Origin: Tragulus kanchil | Lineage: Eukaryota; Chordata; Mammalia; Artiodactyla; Tragulidae | Length of the DNA: 64,000 nt | NCBI GenBank assembly: GCA_022376925.1 | Contig: JAIOJX010000005.1 | Span: 7,778,501 to 7,842,500 of the forward strand | Direction: 5' to 3' | Shown here: one piece after another, positions 23,461-36,767 of the stretch | Numbering within the stretch: the first letter of the stretch is position 1 | Layout of the letters: the number at the start of each line of letters is the position of its first letter | Notes under the pieces: model-generated | What the model was told of the DNA's origin: nothing | The model's database searches: none | Seen by the model: the letters and a program-made list of their open reading frames with translations, nothing else | Position numbers and translations under genes: made by a program

Positions 23461-24634
23461 AGCTAGATGTATATCCACCCAAAGAAAGAGGAAAAAGAAG
23501 GCAGCCCAGTCACAGGCTATTTTTTTTTACCATGAGGTATGTTTGTAGACTTGCAGCAAATATTGGCTCTGTTTACTTTCATCTCCTTAACTGGCAGCCA
23601 CCAGTAAAATGAAAGTGAGTTCAGAGTGAGTACAGTCAGTTCCTTAGGGTGGATGTTGTGAAAGTGGCCTGGAAATGACAGCTGCTTGGGGAAGGACTCA
23701 TGTTGAAGAAATATCCCGGGCTTTGGGGTGAGACCACCTGATGATGAATTTTGGCTCTGCCCTAGTAGCTTTGTGACTATGTGTGGGGTTGTTTAGTCAC
23801 TAAGATACATCTGACTCTGCGATCCCAGGGACTGCAGCCCACCAGGCTCCTGTCCCAGGGATTTCCCAGGCACCAATACGGGAGTAGGTTGCCATTTCTT
23901 TCTCCGGCAGTCTTTCTGACCCAGGGATGAAACCTGAGCCCCTGCACAGCAGGTGGATTCTTAACCGCTGAGTCACCTGGGAAGCCCGACCAATAGGTAC
24001 CCAAACCATAAACTCCTTGTCTGTATAAACTCACAATAATGATGGCTACTTAGTAAAACTGCTTTGAGAACTGAATGAAAAAATGGGGTGGAAAGTGAGA
24101 GGGGAAGTGTTACGCTATATGTTAATATGAATACGTAGTAAGAAAACCTAAATATGGTGTAAAATTGTTAAACTAATGAGATTCTTGAGGAAGGTGTTAA
24201 ATAAAATCTGTTTAAATCTCTTTCACTATTAAAGGATGTCTGTGATTCCACAACCATGTAAAACTAGATGTAGGGCTTCCCTGGTGGTCCAGTGGGTAAG
24301 AACACCACCTTGCAGTGCAAGGGGCGCCAGTTCGAGCCCTGGCCTGGGAAGATCCCACGTTCGGCGGAGCGGCTGGACCAATGTGTCCAATTACCAAGCC
24401 AGAGCTCTGGAGCACATGCGCTCAGAACCGGTGTTCTGCAACATAGGCCACCGCGATGGGAGGCCCACATGGGCCAAAAGAACAAAGATGGATGAAAATA
24501 GAGACATGAAAGACCAATAGAAGTAGCCCGCTTGCTCTCCTCCCTCCCTACCCCACCCCTCCAAAATAAATAAATAAATCAATCTTTAAAAAAAAAAAAA
24601 AAAGCTAGATGTATATCCACCCAAAGAAAGAGGA

Positions 24635-26640
24635 GGAACTATAAGAAAATGTAAGCAGTTTAACACATTGGGATAGGTGCTTAATTTTTATATTGAATTC
24701 CGTTCATGCTTTTGTGACCTTGGATTTGACGGTATCTGTGATTCAGAATAAATAATAGGAACATCGCAAACCTAACTGGAAGAATAACCAAAACTGTATC
24801 CCACTTGTTTGTCAGAAACACAAATGACAAAGCTCCCTATCATGAGTTCTTTGAGTCAGACCGTGTGAGGACTTTATATTGTTTATGTCACAGTATCCCA
24901 ATAGGATCTCTTCTCAGAACTCATGCAGGAGAGGATTTGTCTAGATTTGTAGATCGCTCAAGAGTTTATCTTTTCTTGTAAATTGAACATATTTGGTCTT
25001 GACCTAAAGATGTCCCCAATTCAGAGTTGCTAAAATATTGAAATAGTGTTTTATAATAAATAAGATTTTATATTATGTTATTTTTAATTCTATATTGTTT
25101 TATAATAATAATAATAATAATATTGAAATAACTACTGCACAAACGAAAACAGTTGCATTCAGGTGCTTAAAAATTCTCCCAAACCGAAAGAAAGCTGAAA
25201 ACTGGCTCTTTGATCCCTAAATTGACCCTGAGCAGAAGGGGGCAGGGAACTGAGGGAACCAACATTCCTCGGAAGTCGCAGGTTTTATCTTCCTAATTTA
25301 TGGAGGTATCACCATCCCACCTCCTCTAGAACTGTCTTGAAACTTCTAATGGAAATATATTGTTCAGCGTGTATCTCTGCCTGACACATGGTCATGTATG
25401 GCAGAAACCAACACAATATTGTAAGTATCCTTCAACTGAAAATAAGTAAATTTTTAAAAAGAAATATATTACACCTACAGAAAACTGCACATATCAGAAT
25501 GGAAATCACTGAATTTTCGAACTGATCCTCACCTGAGTACAGGAACCCCTGTTCCTACAGGAACTTGGGAAGAGGCGTGATCACCTTGGCCCCTAGTTCT
25601 GCTGCTTTTGTATCATCTTAGAGCTGATTGTAGCCTAGTGCTTTTCATCCGGACCTTCAGGTTAAATAGATGTGTCAAGAAAAAATGCTCAGGCTACACT
25701 GTTGACTTCCCGTGCTTCTGAAAACTGCTGAAAACCCCATGGGCTCGGGGGTGAGGGGCGGGGGCGGGCTGCGATACCCACAGGCACCAGGCACCGCCTC
25801 GGCCTCCTTCTCCCACGTCTCTTCTCTTTTTTAAAGTTTCTTTTTATGTGTTAGATGTGTTTTATACTTGCAGAAGAGTCTAAGCAGAAGTGCTTGTGCT
25901 GTTCTGTATGAAAGGTTGGACTTGTTGTAGACAGGCAGTTAGTTGCCAGAATTAGCACTCTAAATATACCCCAGCGCATGGGGCAGCAAGTAGAATTTAC
26001 CACTGACCTTCCACTCCTTTGGATCAGTTTCGGGTTGTAAACAGGGGTTAAAATTAGACAAGAGTCCTAAGTCAGCATGGCTTTTATTTGGCTATTTTTA
26101 CATGGACTTGGAGGGACTGCTTTACAACTTGAGAATGCATTCTTGATTTCCATCCAACTGGGTGTAACCTGGCGCCTTGTTTTGAAGGTGAGGTACAGGG
26201 CTGTGTGCAGGGCGAGGTGAAAATTTGTCTAATGGATTCATTCCGAGCCTTCCTGCAGACGAGAAACACGGCGGCACAGGGCATGTTGTGTTCTGTTGAT
26301 TCTCCTAAGGAACATGCTGGCCGTGCAGTCGCTTTCAGTATAATGGAGTGAGAAGGGCAGTCGGCACTGTGAGTACTGTTATTTGAAAGTCACATAAAAT
26401 CTACGAGATGCCGCTTGAAATGCAAATACCTATTTCAACCTGTGAACAAGCACGTATAAACAAATAAACCACAGGAAAACTTACCACTCAGTGTTCACAT
26501 GCTGCAGATAACAATGCTTAGTCCTAAGGAAACAGGTTTGGGGACTGAAAAACCTATAAACGTGGTGAGCATTTGTAATAGAGGATGCCCAGGCTTATTT
26601 AGGAAACACAGCCCGTGCTTCTCAATGCAAAAGGCCACTT
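24635..26640. other. Intron 1 sequence, mostly unique
   Basis: Contains a (TAA)n tract at about 25101-25122, an L1 3' end at 25376-25460 (ccaacacaatattgtaagta) and a G-rich stretch at 25741-25768. No exon recognised. Confidence 0.5.
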
Positions 26641-26683
26641 AGGATGGGGATGCTCAGTGCAGCTGTCTTTGAAAAACACAAAG

Positions 26684-26860
26684 GTGCTCAGCCCTGGCTG
26701 CAGATTACAATCCTACAGAGCATTTTAAAAAGTTCCAGTGTCTGGGCCTCGCTCCTCACCAATGAATTCAGAATACCTAGGAGATGGGGCACAGTCGTTG
26801 GCACTTTTCTAGAAGTTCCTCAGGTGATTCTAATGTGTAGCCAGGGTTGAGAAGACTGAT
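26684..26860 (+). mobile_element. MER5-like hAT nonautonomous element
   Basis: Near-palindromic ends: gctcagccctggctgcagat at the left and aatgtgtagccagggttgag at the right, as in MER5A/B. Confidence 0.7.
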
Positions 26861-26954
26861 ATAGATGAAGGCTGAGATAAACACTGAAGGATAGAATTGA
26901 TCATCTTGATTACTTGGCCCACATTCATTCTCTACCCTTTGTACCTGCCAGCTC

Positions 26955-27295
26955 CTTTTTTTTTTTTTTTTGGCTATTCTGGGTTTTCACTGCTGCCACA
27001 GGCTCTTCTCTAGTTGCAGGGAGTGGGGGCTCCTCTCTAGTGGAGGTGAGCAGGCTTCTTGTTGCTTCTTGTTCTCTTGTTGTGGAACTTGGGCTCTAAG
27101 GCACACAGGCTTCAGTAGTTGTGGCCCATGGGCTCCATAGTTGCGGTTCCAAGGCTCTAGAGCACAGGCTCCATAGTTGTGGCTCACGGGCTTCGTTGCT
27201 CTGCAGCATGTGGGATCCTCCCAGATCAGGGATTGAACCCATGTCTCCTGCATTGGCAGGCGAACTCTTCACCACTGAGCTACCAGGGAAGCCCC
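26955..27295 (-). mobile_element. CHR-type SINE, antisense
   Basis: Poly-T head, then ggctattctgggttttcact ... cactgagctaccagggaagcc. Confidence 0.9.
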
Positions 27296-27720
27296 TGAGC
27301 TTGCTTTTTTATATGAGATACTTGCATACAGCAGGGTACAGGGAATGACGTGAAAATGGAAGACCTGTTTGGGAATTCCCTGAAGGGTGGTGGGACAGTG
27401 GGGTGTGTTTGGACAGGGTGAGAGATGAGGTGGGCACTGGTGAAAGGGAGTGTGGGCAGTAATGGAAGGTGAGGCGTGGAGAGCCAGCGCTGCCAATATC
27501 ATGTCCACAGGGCCAGGCAGGCGATGGGAGTCAGCGAAGCATGGGGAGGACCAGAGGAGCGGGAGGGCTCCAGCTGGGGGAAGTTCTAGTGGTGTGTGGA
27601 TAGTCGACTCTTGGCCATCCAGACTTTCATGGGGATTTTTTTCTCAGTGTCCTACTTCCCTTCATTGGGGGTCAAACCAGCTTACCCATCAGATGTGCTT
27701 CTGGGCTGCCCACCTGCTGC

Positions 27721-29874
27721 CTATCGTCCAGAGACATGGCTGCAAACCTTCTCTGCCGTGCTCAGCATCTGGGTTTCTTCCTGGCCGGAATGTGACCTAG
27801 AGCAGCGAACTGCTGGACCCAACCAGGGTCACTGGTTCTGAGGATAGCTGGGGCAATTGAGTCATGGCAGCCTGGAGCAAAAGAAAACAGTGCCAAGTTA
27901 CACTCAAGTTTTTTTTTTTTTTAAAGATTTATTTATTTACTTTCATTTTTGGCTGCGCTAGGTCTTCCTTGTGGTCCATGGGCTTTCTCTAGTTGCAGAG
28001 AATGGGGGCTACTCTTCACTGTGGTGCCCAGGCTTTTCATCGTGGTGGCTTCTCTTGTTGCAGAGCACGGGTTCTAGGCACATGGGCTCAATAGTTGTGG
28101 TGCACGTGGGATCTTCCTGGACCAGGGATCGAACTCATGTCTCCTGCATTGGCAGGCAGATTCTTAACCTCTAAACCACCAGAGAACCCCTACACTCAAG
28201 TGTTTGAGGGAAGAGATAACTTGGAAATGGGTCCCAAGGAGCAGAAGCAACCGTGTAAAATGACACATAGTGGGAGGAGGCAGAATTCTGGTAAGAGAGG
28301 GAGGGGTCTGGGAGGACGGCAGGTCTGAGTTTGTCATTGGTCAGAGGGTGAGTGGTTGGCGGGCAGAGAGTTCAGAGTTACCCCACATACCACAAATAGG
28401 AAGGCAACAAGGTCAACACTAATGATTGAAAGAGCCATTTTCTGGTATTGCCGACCAAGTGGGCAGACTGGAGGCAGAGAGACGGGTTCATAGGCAGTTA
28501 AAATAGCCTCAGTGATCAAAGTCAAGCACCTGAACCAGGGCAGTGCCAGCAGAGGAAAATGATGCTAGGCAAAGCCGGGCCAGGCTTGAAGAACAGCTGA
28601 TAGATGAGAAATCAGTCGGGCTCACCTGAAAACCAGCTTATGGTTAACTGGACTTAGGGTGATGATCATTTTGCAGTACATACAAGGGTCAAGTCACTGT
28701 ATTGTACACCCAAACTAGTATAATGTTTTGGTTTTTGTTGTTGTTGTTTTGGCCACTTCTATTGGTCTTTCATTTATCTATTTCTCACTTGGCCTCATGT
28801 GTGCTATCGTCCAGAGACATGGCTGCAAACCTTCTCTGCCGTGCTCAGCATCTGGGTTTCTTCCTGGCCGGAATGTGACCTAGAGCAGCGAACTGCTGGA
28901 CCCAACCAGGGTCACTGGTTCTGAGGATAGCTGGGGCAATTGAGTCATGGCAGCCTGGAGCAAAAGAAAACAGTGCCAAGTTACACTCAAGTTTTTTTTT
29001 TTTTTAAAGATTTATTTATTTACTTTCATTTTTGGCTGCGCTAGGTCTTCCTTGTGGTCCATGGGCTTTCTCTAGTTGCAGAGAATGGGGGCTACTCTTC
29101 ACTGTGGTGCCCAGGCTTTTCATCGTGGTGGCTTCTCTTGTTGCAGAGCACGGGTTCTAGGCACATGGGCTCAATAGTTGTGGTGCACGTGGGATCTTCC
29201 TGGACCAGGGATCGAACTCATGTCTCCTGCATTGGCAGGCAGATTCTTAACCTCTAAACCACCAGAGAACCCCTACACTCAAGTGTTTGAGGGAAGAGAT
29301 AACTTGGAAATGGGTCCCAAGGAGCAGAAGCAACCGTGTAAAATGACACATAGTGGGAGGAGGCAGAATTCTGGTAAGAGAGGGAGGGGTCTGGGAGGAC
29401 GGCAGGTCTGAGTTTGTCATTGGTCAGAGGGTGAGTGGTTGGCGGGCAGAGAGTTCAGAGTTACCCCACATACCACAAATAGGAAGGCAACAAGGTCAAC
29501 ACTAATGATTGAAAGAGCCATTTTCTGGTATTGCCGACCAAGTGGGCAGACTGGAGGCAGAGAGACGGGTTCATAGGCAGTTAAAATAGCCTCAGTGATC
29601 AAAGTCAAGCACCTGAACCAGGGCAGTGCCAGCAGAGGAAAATGATGCTAGGCAAAGCCGGGCCAGGCTTGAAGAACAGCTGATAGATGAGAAATCAGTC
29701 GGGGCTCACCTGAAAACCAGCTTATGGTTAACTGGACTTAGGGTGATGATCATTTTGCAGTACATACAAGGGTCAAGTCACTGTATTGTACACCCGAAAC
29801 TAGTATAATGTTTTGGTTTTTTGTTGTTGTTGTTTTTTTTTGGCCACTTCTATTGGTCTTTCATTTATCTATTT
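27721..29874. repeat. Direct duplication, unit about 1063-1071 bp (27721-28783 / 28804-29874)
   Basis: Offset 1083 at the start, with 20 filler bases at 28784-28803. Differences are mostly homopolymer lengths (T run before ggccacttc) and single-base indels. Includes one antisense CHR-type SINE per copy. Confidence 0.97.
27910..28190 (-). mobile_element. CHR-type SINE antisense (second copy 28992-29272)
   Basis: Reversed body with poly-T and tttatttatttactttcatt, ending taaaccaccagagaacccc. Duplicated with its flanks. Confidence 0.9.
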
Positions 29875-29912
29875 TCGTCCATGGCCTGTGTGGGCCTCCC
29901 ATCGCTGTGGCC
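29842..29912 (-). mobile_element. 5'-truncated distinctive-tail SINE, antisense
   Basis: ggccacttctattggtcttt to gcctcccatcgctgtggcc, only the 3' end of the element. A shorter version at 28752-28783 is cut by the duplication join. Confidence 0.8.
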
Positions 29913-29989
29913 TTAGTATAATGTTATATGGCAATTGTACTTCAGTTAAAAAAAAAGAAAGAAAAAGGGAAGCTCTGAGAATAGAAGAC

Positions 29990-30835
29990 AATGGTTGTAT
30001 CTTATGCACACCAGAAAGTTTTGATATATTCTGAAGCTTGCAAACGTCAAATTCTCTCTTTCTTTCTCTTCTCCCTTCTTTCCTTCTCCTTTCACTCAGC
30101 AGTGGACAGAATATTCGCTAGTTTTTTGGCCCCTTGTCTGGGGGTGGATCTATCAAAGACAGCGTTCTGGTGTTTGTTTAGACACTGCTGGTATTTCTGG
30201 AACGCCTGATAAAAGTCTCACGTGAGAGAATTTCTCTCCTGTTCAGGCCAGCCTGACCCAAGTCCCCTAAAGGACACTTACTATTCTGAGGGAATGGTTT
30301 GTCAACCAACAGTGGGGACCTCATGTGAGTTGCTTCTCCTAGGTGGTTTCGTGGACCTTAAATAAAAGGCCTACCCCTTTCAGTGTGGCCACACAACCTC
30401 AGATTTTCATGAAGCATCATTCTGTTGAATTTGCTGATGGTTTCAGACTTTACTCACGAAACTGGACACTCTCAAGAAGCCAGAGTACCTTGAGGACAGG
30501 TGTGATACAAAGAAAAAAGGAATGGTCGTTGTTTCAGCTGCTTGAGCTGTGAGATGTCAAAGAGAGAGGGTTCCTGAAATGAAACTAGAGAAATAATGAC
30601 ATGGAACAGCCCTTATACATCTAATCCAGCTGCTCTTCATCTCAGTATTTCTTTCCTTTATCCACTGAATTAGGCTAATTGTGCACTGACGACATGCAAA
30701 TCAGATGTAAAGAAACTTGTTTCTCTTTGACATATTAAAAGGTACAGCATGTACGCACACAAATCAAACTCTTCACAAAGAAAATATACAGAGATGAGAT
30801 GCTGAAAGACCAATTATTTATCCAAGCTGATGCTC
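29990..30835. other. Intron 1 sequence without recognised features
   Basis: A pyrimidine-rich patch (30054-30095, ttctctctttctttctctt type) is the only structure noted. Confidence 0.45.
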
Positions 30836-30837
30836 AA

Positions 30838-31040
30838 AGAGCTTTCCTGGTGGATCAGACAGTAAAGAGTCAGCCTGTAGTACAGGAGACTGGGGTTCAA
30901 TCCCTGGGTTGGGAAAATCCCCTGGAGAAGGAAAGGGCAACCCACTCCAGGATTCCTGCCTGCAGGATCCCACCGACAGAGGAGCCTGGCGGGCTGCAGT
31001 CCATGGGATCACAAATAGACAACACTGAGCGACTAACACT
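30838..31040 (+). mobile_element. Bov-tA SINE, sense (second copy 31948-32121, lacking its 5' end)
   Basis: gctttcctggtggatcagac ... gcctggcgggctgcagtcca. Copy 2 lacks the first 30 bases because the duplication starts inside the SINE. Confidence 0.9.
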
Positions 31041-33037
31041 TTCACCCTGTTATTTTCAGAGCTAGAGTTCAGAAATGTGCTCTGTGTCTCTGGAAGCAAT
31101 ACTTTGGAGAAGAGAAATAGTTCTTAAAGTTTGATTTTTTAAAAATTCCTTTTGTTCCCTGTTGGCATAATTGTGGGCAATCATAGGAGCGGGCAGATTC
31201 TGGCCTCTCCTCACATGCTCGAGCCATTTTTGCCTCCAGACAAGGCCCGTGGGGCTGCTTTCTAGGCAGGAGGTGACCAAGTGAGTGGGTCAGGGTGTGT
31301 CATGAAGGTAGAGGGTATTGAAGGTTATCTGGGTGAGTGAGAAGGATAAGTCATCTGAAAGAAGTAAAAGGAAGACCTTCACTGCCGCAGAGAAATCTGC
31401 CGTGCCTAAAGTGGTGTTTGATGAGAGCTAAAGAGGATGAACAGAGCCGTGGAAGCGAAGGTCAGTGGATCGAGGTCAGCCCTTAGGTCAGGATCGTGCT
31501 GACACCCGAGCTGTGCTCCGGGGTTGTCAGATCATCTGCTTCTCAAAACACTGCACTGACCTTTCCTGTTCGTCCTTGGAAGACTGTCCAGGAAACACTC
31601 CTGAGTAGAGACATCTGGGCTGTTAATAGAAATATCAATACAACCCATAAGGGAAAGGATCTTCAAAAGAATATATATACATATATGTATATACCCATAT
31701 ACACACATATTTACCTGTACGTAACTGTTAGAGATATGTATGTACACACACACATATATATGTGTGTATAACTAACTGAATCACTGTTCTGTACATAGTA
31801 AGTCAGCTATACTTCAAAAATAACGTTTTTTAAAAAATACGTATAAACCTTTCTGGACATGCACCACAGCCAACGAGCTCATGCCCTCAGGCCCATGCTC
31901 TGTAAACAAGAAAAGCCCCTGCAGTGAGAAACCCCCGCGCAACTAGAGAGTCAGCCTGTAGTACAGGAGACTGGGGTTCAATCCCTGGGTTGGGAAAATC
32001 CCCTGGAGAAGGAAAGGGCAACCCACTCCAGGATTCCTGCCTGCAGGATCCCACCGACAGAGGAGCCTGGCGGGCTGCAGTCCATGGGATCACAAATAGA
32101 CAACACTGAGTGACTAACACTTTCACCCTGTTATTTTCAGAGCTAGAGTTCAGAAATGTGCTCTGTGTCTCTGGAAGCAATACTTTGGAGAAGAGAAATA
32201 GTTCTTAAAGTTTGATTTTTTAAAAATTCCTTTTGTTCCCTGTTGGCATAATTGTGGGCAATCATAGGAGCGGGCAGATTCTGGCCTCTCCTCACATGCT
32301 CGAGCCATTTTTGCCTCCAGACAAGGCCCGTGGGGCTGCTTTCTAGGCAGGAGGTGACCAAGTGAGTGGGTCAGGGTGTGTCATGAAGGTAGAGGGTATT
32401 GAAGGTTATCTGGGTGAGTGAGAAGGATAAGTCATCTGAAAGAAGTAAAAGGAAGACCTTCACTGCCGCAGAGAAATCTGCCGTGCCTAAAGTGGTGTTT
32501 GATGAGAGCTAAAGAGGATGAACAGAGCCGTGGAAGCGAAGGTCAGTGGATCGAGGTCAGCCCTTAGGTCAGGATCGTGCTGACACCCGAGCTGTGCTCC
32601 GGGGTTGTCAGATCATCTGCTTCTCAAAACACTGCACTGACCTTTCCTGTTCGTCCTTGGAAGACTGTCCAGGAAACACTCCTGAGTAGAGACATCTGGG
32701 CTGTTAATAGAAATATCAATACAACCCATAAGGGAAAGGATCTTCAAAAGAATATATATACATATATGTATATACCCATATACACACATATTTACCTGTA
32801 CGTAACTGTTAGAGATATGTATGTACACACACACATATATATGTGTGTATAACTAACTGAATCACTGTTCTGTACATAGTAAGTCAGCTATACTTCAAAA
32901 AAATAACGTTTTTTAAAAAATACGTATAAACCTTTCTGGACATGCACCACAGCCAACGAGCTCATGCCCTCAGGCCCATGCTCTGTAAACAAGAAAAGCC
33001 ACTGCAGTGAGAAACCCACACGCCGCAACTAGAGAGT
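30867..33037. repeat. Direct duplication, unit about 1081 bp (30867-31947 / 31948-33037)
   Basis: The copies join through the short shared string agagagtc inside a SINE tail, with no filler. A C/T substitution (gagcgac versus gagtgac) and an A-run indel distinguish them. Contains most of a Bov-tA SINE, a TA/CA-rich tract, an L1 3' end and a CHR fragment. Confidence 0.97.
31668..31840 (+). repeat. TA/CA-rich simple repeat plus L1 3' end (second copy 32749-32921)
   Basis: Alternating atatatacatatatgtatat and acacacacatat, then an L1-like 3' terminus (ctgttctgtacatagtaagt). Can form hairpins. Confidence 0.75.
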
Positions 33038-33125
33038 AGCCCTCGCTCGTCACCGACTAGAGAAAGCTCTTGCACAGCAATGAAGACCCTGCGCAAGCAA
33101 AAACAAAAAAAATTTCTTTAAAGTA
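32930..33125 (+). mobile_element. CHR-1-like SINE 3' part, sense (partial copy 31850-31947)
   Basis: ggacatgcaccacagccaac ... ccgcaactagagagtagccc ... gcacagcaatgaagaccctg, then an A-rich tail. Confidence 0.8.
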
Positions 33126-33129
33126 AAAT

Positions 33130-33970
33130 AAATATAAGCCCTTCTGGATACTCCGGGCCCAAAACTTCAAGACGCTCTCATGTGTGGCTTTACCTCCAGC
33201 ATCTCCTCTGGGACACTGGAGGCGCTGGCATCAACTGTTTGAATGAGCGAGTCAGTTATCTTGGAGCAAAATTGACAAGCCCTTTAGCACGTCCACACTC
33301 TTGGGCAATTCACTTAAATATTCCAGGCTTTGGTTTGCACAGCTTGGCCATGAAGGAAATGTACTAAAATATGAAAATTTCTAAAATCCCTTCCACCATA
33401 AAATTCTTAGGTTTCTCTTTTCCTCATTTCATCTCTTCCTCCTGCAAACAAAGAGGAGTCCATTTGTTGGCAATTGTCAGAGGGGGATACAAAGTCATTA
33501 CTCAGGGGCCACCGAACTCTTAAGGAAAAAAAACTGTATAAAAACAAAAGAGGATGTCTTTTTGTGTAAGTTACATGTGTTCAACCAACATGACATTGAA
33601 AAGCAATCATATTCCAACTAAAAATTAAAAAAAACTTTTTTTAAATTCTAAGGGATTAATTAAACATTGGAAGGTGAAAACAAATATATCTTCTTATTTC
33701 TCAAAATAACCCCAATGAGGGGGAAAAGGCTACAAGGTAGTTAATATACATTTCCCAAATATTAGGTAATTTTCCACTCATTTTTTAAATTGTTTATGTT
33801 AATCAGCAATGAACACTGTTTTTTCTTTGGCTGAATTTCACAAGCACAATTACTAACTCAGTGAGGCAAATCGGACTCGGATGTCTGTAAATAAACTTTT
33901 TTAAAATATAAAAGCAATGTAACATTAAGGGAAGTTTTGTAAACACAAGTCTGCACAATTCGTATTCAAA
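33130..33970. other. AT-rich intron sequence, no feature seen
   Basis: No gene, SINE or LINE recognised. Confidence 0.45.
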
Positions 33971-33972
33971 TA

Positions 33973-34047
33973 CTGGGTTGGACAAAAAGTTTGTTTGGGT
34001 GTTTCAGTGAGAGCTTATGGAACCAAGCAAACTTTTCGGCCAACTCA
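33973..34047. mobile_element. Mariner-derived hairpin element (MITE-like)
   Basis: About 75 bp. The left arm gggttggacaaaaagtttg and the right arm caaacttttcggccaactc are inverted repeats, matching the palindromic mariner remnants common in ruminants. Confidence 0.75.
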
Positions 34048-34053
34048 ACATTT

Positions 34054-36219
34054 ATCCGTGGTTTTATTAATAAGGTACAATTTCATGTTCTCACCCAGGG
34101 ACACTCCCGACCCGGGGACTTTTGGACTTATCTGGAAACATTTTCAATTGTCACAACTCGGGGTTCGAAGGAGCAGGTAGAGATACCACTGTCGTCGAGT
34201 GTGCAGAGGCCAGAGGTGCTTCGAAATGTCCTCCAGTGCACAGGGACAGCCCCCACGACAGAGAGTTGGCCAGTCAAAGTGCCACTAGTGCAGAGGTCGA
34301 GGAGCTGGCTTTAGGTTAGAGTGAAAAAAAGCAGTCTCTTCCACACCCACTCTGTCCCCATGACTCTAATACAACAATTATGTTTTCAGCCATTTAGTTA
34401 AGCATGTGAGGCACTGTGCTGAACACAATGCAATTATTTAACAAAAACTTTCTAAGGTTTGGAAGATTCGTACATGATGTCTTAGAGAGATTATATAATT
34501 GTTCAGCCTGTAAATAGCAAAGACTGGGACTTGTTGTAAGAGGTAAACTCTATCAGTGGCTCGGTGGTAAAGAATCCCCCTGCCAGTGCAGGAGAGGTAG
34601 GTGACATGAGTTCAATTCCTGGGTCAGGAAGATCCCCTGGAGAAGCAAATGGCAACCCACTCCAGTATTCTTGTCCAGAGAACCCCACGGACAGAGAAGC
34701 CTGGCAAGCTACAGTCCACGGGGTCCCAAAAGTCAGACACAGCCTAGTGACTGAACAACAACTACAATGGCCTTTCCTGCTTTCCTGAATTGATTTTACG
34801 GAGTTGTGCCAATTTCTAGCACCACCATGAAGCTGTGTGAAAACCTCTTTCAATACTCTGACACCAGCATTACGTTTGACATTTAAAGCCAAAATTCTTG
34901 CTTATTTAAAAGCTGAAGATTATGTATCTGTGCTTAAATATTAAACAGTTGCTGGAATTTGTTCCCATATATACATCTCTGAAAATGAAGACCATGCTCG
35001 TTGTGTAAGAACAATAAGGAGAAAGTCAAGTGAATATAAATAAAGCTTGTGTTTCAAAGAAACAATCATTTGTTCAAGAAATGCAGTTATTTGTCTCATA
35101 GAGGCTAAGCCCCAAGCAGTTTTCTCAAAAGTTTGTTTGGGTGCACAACCAGTTTGATCCGTGGTTTTATTAATAAGGTACAATTTCATGTTCTCACCCA
35201 GGGACACTCCCGACCCGGGGACTTTTGGACTTATCTGGAAACATTTTCAATTGTCACAACTCGGGGTTCGAAGGAGCAGGTAGAGATACCACTGTCGTCG
35301 AGTGTGCAGAGGCCAGAGGTGCTTCGAAATGTCCTCCAGTGCACAGGGACAGCCCCCACGACAGAGAGTTGGCCAGTCAAAGTGCCACTAGTGCAGAGGT
35401 CGAGGAGCTGGCTTTAGGTTAGAGTGAAAAAAAGCAGTCTCTTCCACACCCACTCTGTCCCCATGACTCTAATACAACAATTATGTTTTCAGCCATTTAG
35501 TTAAGCATGTGAGGCACTGTGCTGAACACAATGCAATTATTTAACAAAAACTTTCTAAGGTTTGGAAGATTCGTACATGATGTCTTAGAGAGATTATATA
35601 ATTGTTCAGCCTGTAAATAGCAAAGACTGGGACTTGTTGTAAGAGGTAAACTCTATCAGTGGCTCGGTGGTAAAGAATCCCCCTGCCAGTGCAGGAGAGG
35701 TAGGTGACATGAGTTCAATTCCTGGGTCAGGAAGATCCCCTGGAGAAGCAAATGGCAACCCACTCCAGTATTCTTGTCCAGAGAACCCCACGGACAGAGA
35801 AGCCTGGCAAGCTACAGTCCACGGGGTCCCAAAAGTCAGACACAGCCTAGTGACTGAACAACAACTACAATGGCCTTTCCTGCTTTCCTGAATTGATTTT
35901 ACGGAGTTGTGCCAATTTCTAGCACCACCATGAAGCTGTGTGAAAACCTCTTTCAATACTCTGACACCAGCATTACGTTTGACATTTAAAGCCAAAATTC
36001 TTGCTTATTTAAAAGCTGAAGATTATGTATCTGTGCTTAAATATTAAACAGTTGCTGGAATTTGTTCCCATATATACATCTCTGAAAATGAAGACCATGC
36101 TCGTTGTGTAAGAACAATAAGGAGAAAGTCAAGTGAATATAAATAAAGCTTGTGTTTCAAAGAAACAATCATTTGTTCAAGAAATGCAGTTATTTGTCTC
36201 ATAGAGGCTAAGCCCCAAG
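34054..36219. repeat. Direct duplication, unit 1063 bp (34054-35116 / 35157-36219)
   Basis: Constant offset 1103 with no internal indel. The 40-base join (35117-35156) contains a broken piece of the mariner-like hairpin that precedes copy 1. Each copy carries one sense Bov-tA SINE. Confidence 0.97.
34546..34760 (+). mobile_element. Bov-tA SINE, sense (second copy 35649-35863)
   Basis: Sense Bov-tA missing its first bases: cagtggctcggtggtaaaga ... gcctggcaagctacagtcca, ending acaacaac. Confidence 0.9.
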
Positions 36220-36518
36220 AAAAACATTCCTACTTCTTCTGTAAACTTTATCTCAAATCTTTTGTTTAAAGAAGCCTATGAAGAGCAAATGAGAGAATTG
36301 GATTTTATAGTTTAAAATGTTTTCTCTGATAATATTAGTGTCTTTTTTGCCCCGTCCTAGAAAGATGGCAACATAGATGCTTCCTAGGATACTTGTGAAC
36401 CAAGGCAGGCTTGTACCCACATATCCCATAACCACCCTCCTGACAAACAACCATCACATTTATAACAGCAACAATCCCACAGTCTGGTCCAGTATTTTAA
36501 AATATATATTAACTGAAT

Positions 36519-36767
36519 GCATGCGTGCTAGGTTGCTTTAGTCATGTCTGACTTTTTGTGACCCTATGGACAGTATTGCAGCATACATGCTATAATATAT
36601 ATAATGGATACCATGGTACATCCCATTAGTACGATCATTTTAGTAGGTCTTACTAAAAATTTTCACATGAAAGTCGACTAGAAAATAACATCGACAAAGT
36701 GCACTACATGTAATAAGCCTAAGTATTTTGTGAAGCTTGTGTGTGTGTGTGTGAGAGAGAGAGAGTG
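36519..36767 (-). mobile_element. Bov-tA head fragment antisense, and (GT)n(GA)n
   Basis: 36519-36577 reads ggttgctttagtcatgtctg, a truncated Bov-tA. 36739-36767 is a (GT)n followed by (GA)n simple repeat. Confidence 0.75.

Larger units (their letters stand above)
22371..24633. repeat. Direct duplication, unit about 1121 bp (22371-23491 / 23511-24633)
   Basis: Overlaps the preceding duplication, so the segment starting cacaggct occurs three times (about 21268, 22371 and 23511). Filler of 19 bases lies at 23492-23510. The copies differ in poly-T and poly-A lengths and in a few bases inside a SINE (around 23226 versus 24358). Confidence 0.97.

Noticed and set aside
20559..24633. A local satellite or CRISPR-like array
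   Set aside because: Only two or three copies of about 1.1 kb, with mixed unrelated content including SINEs. No short repeat-spacer structure, and this is a mammalian nuclear sequence.
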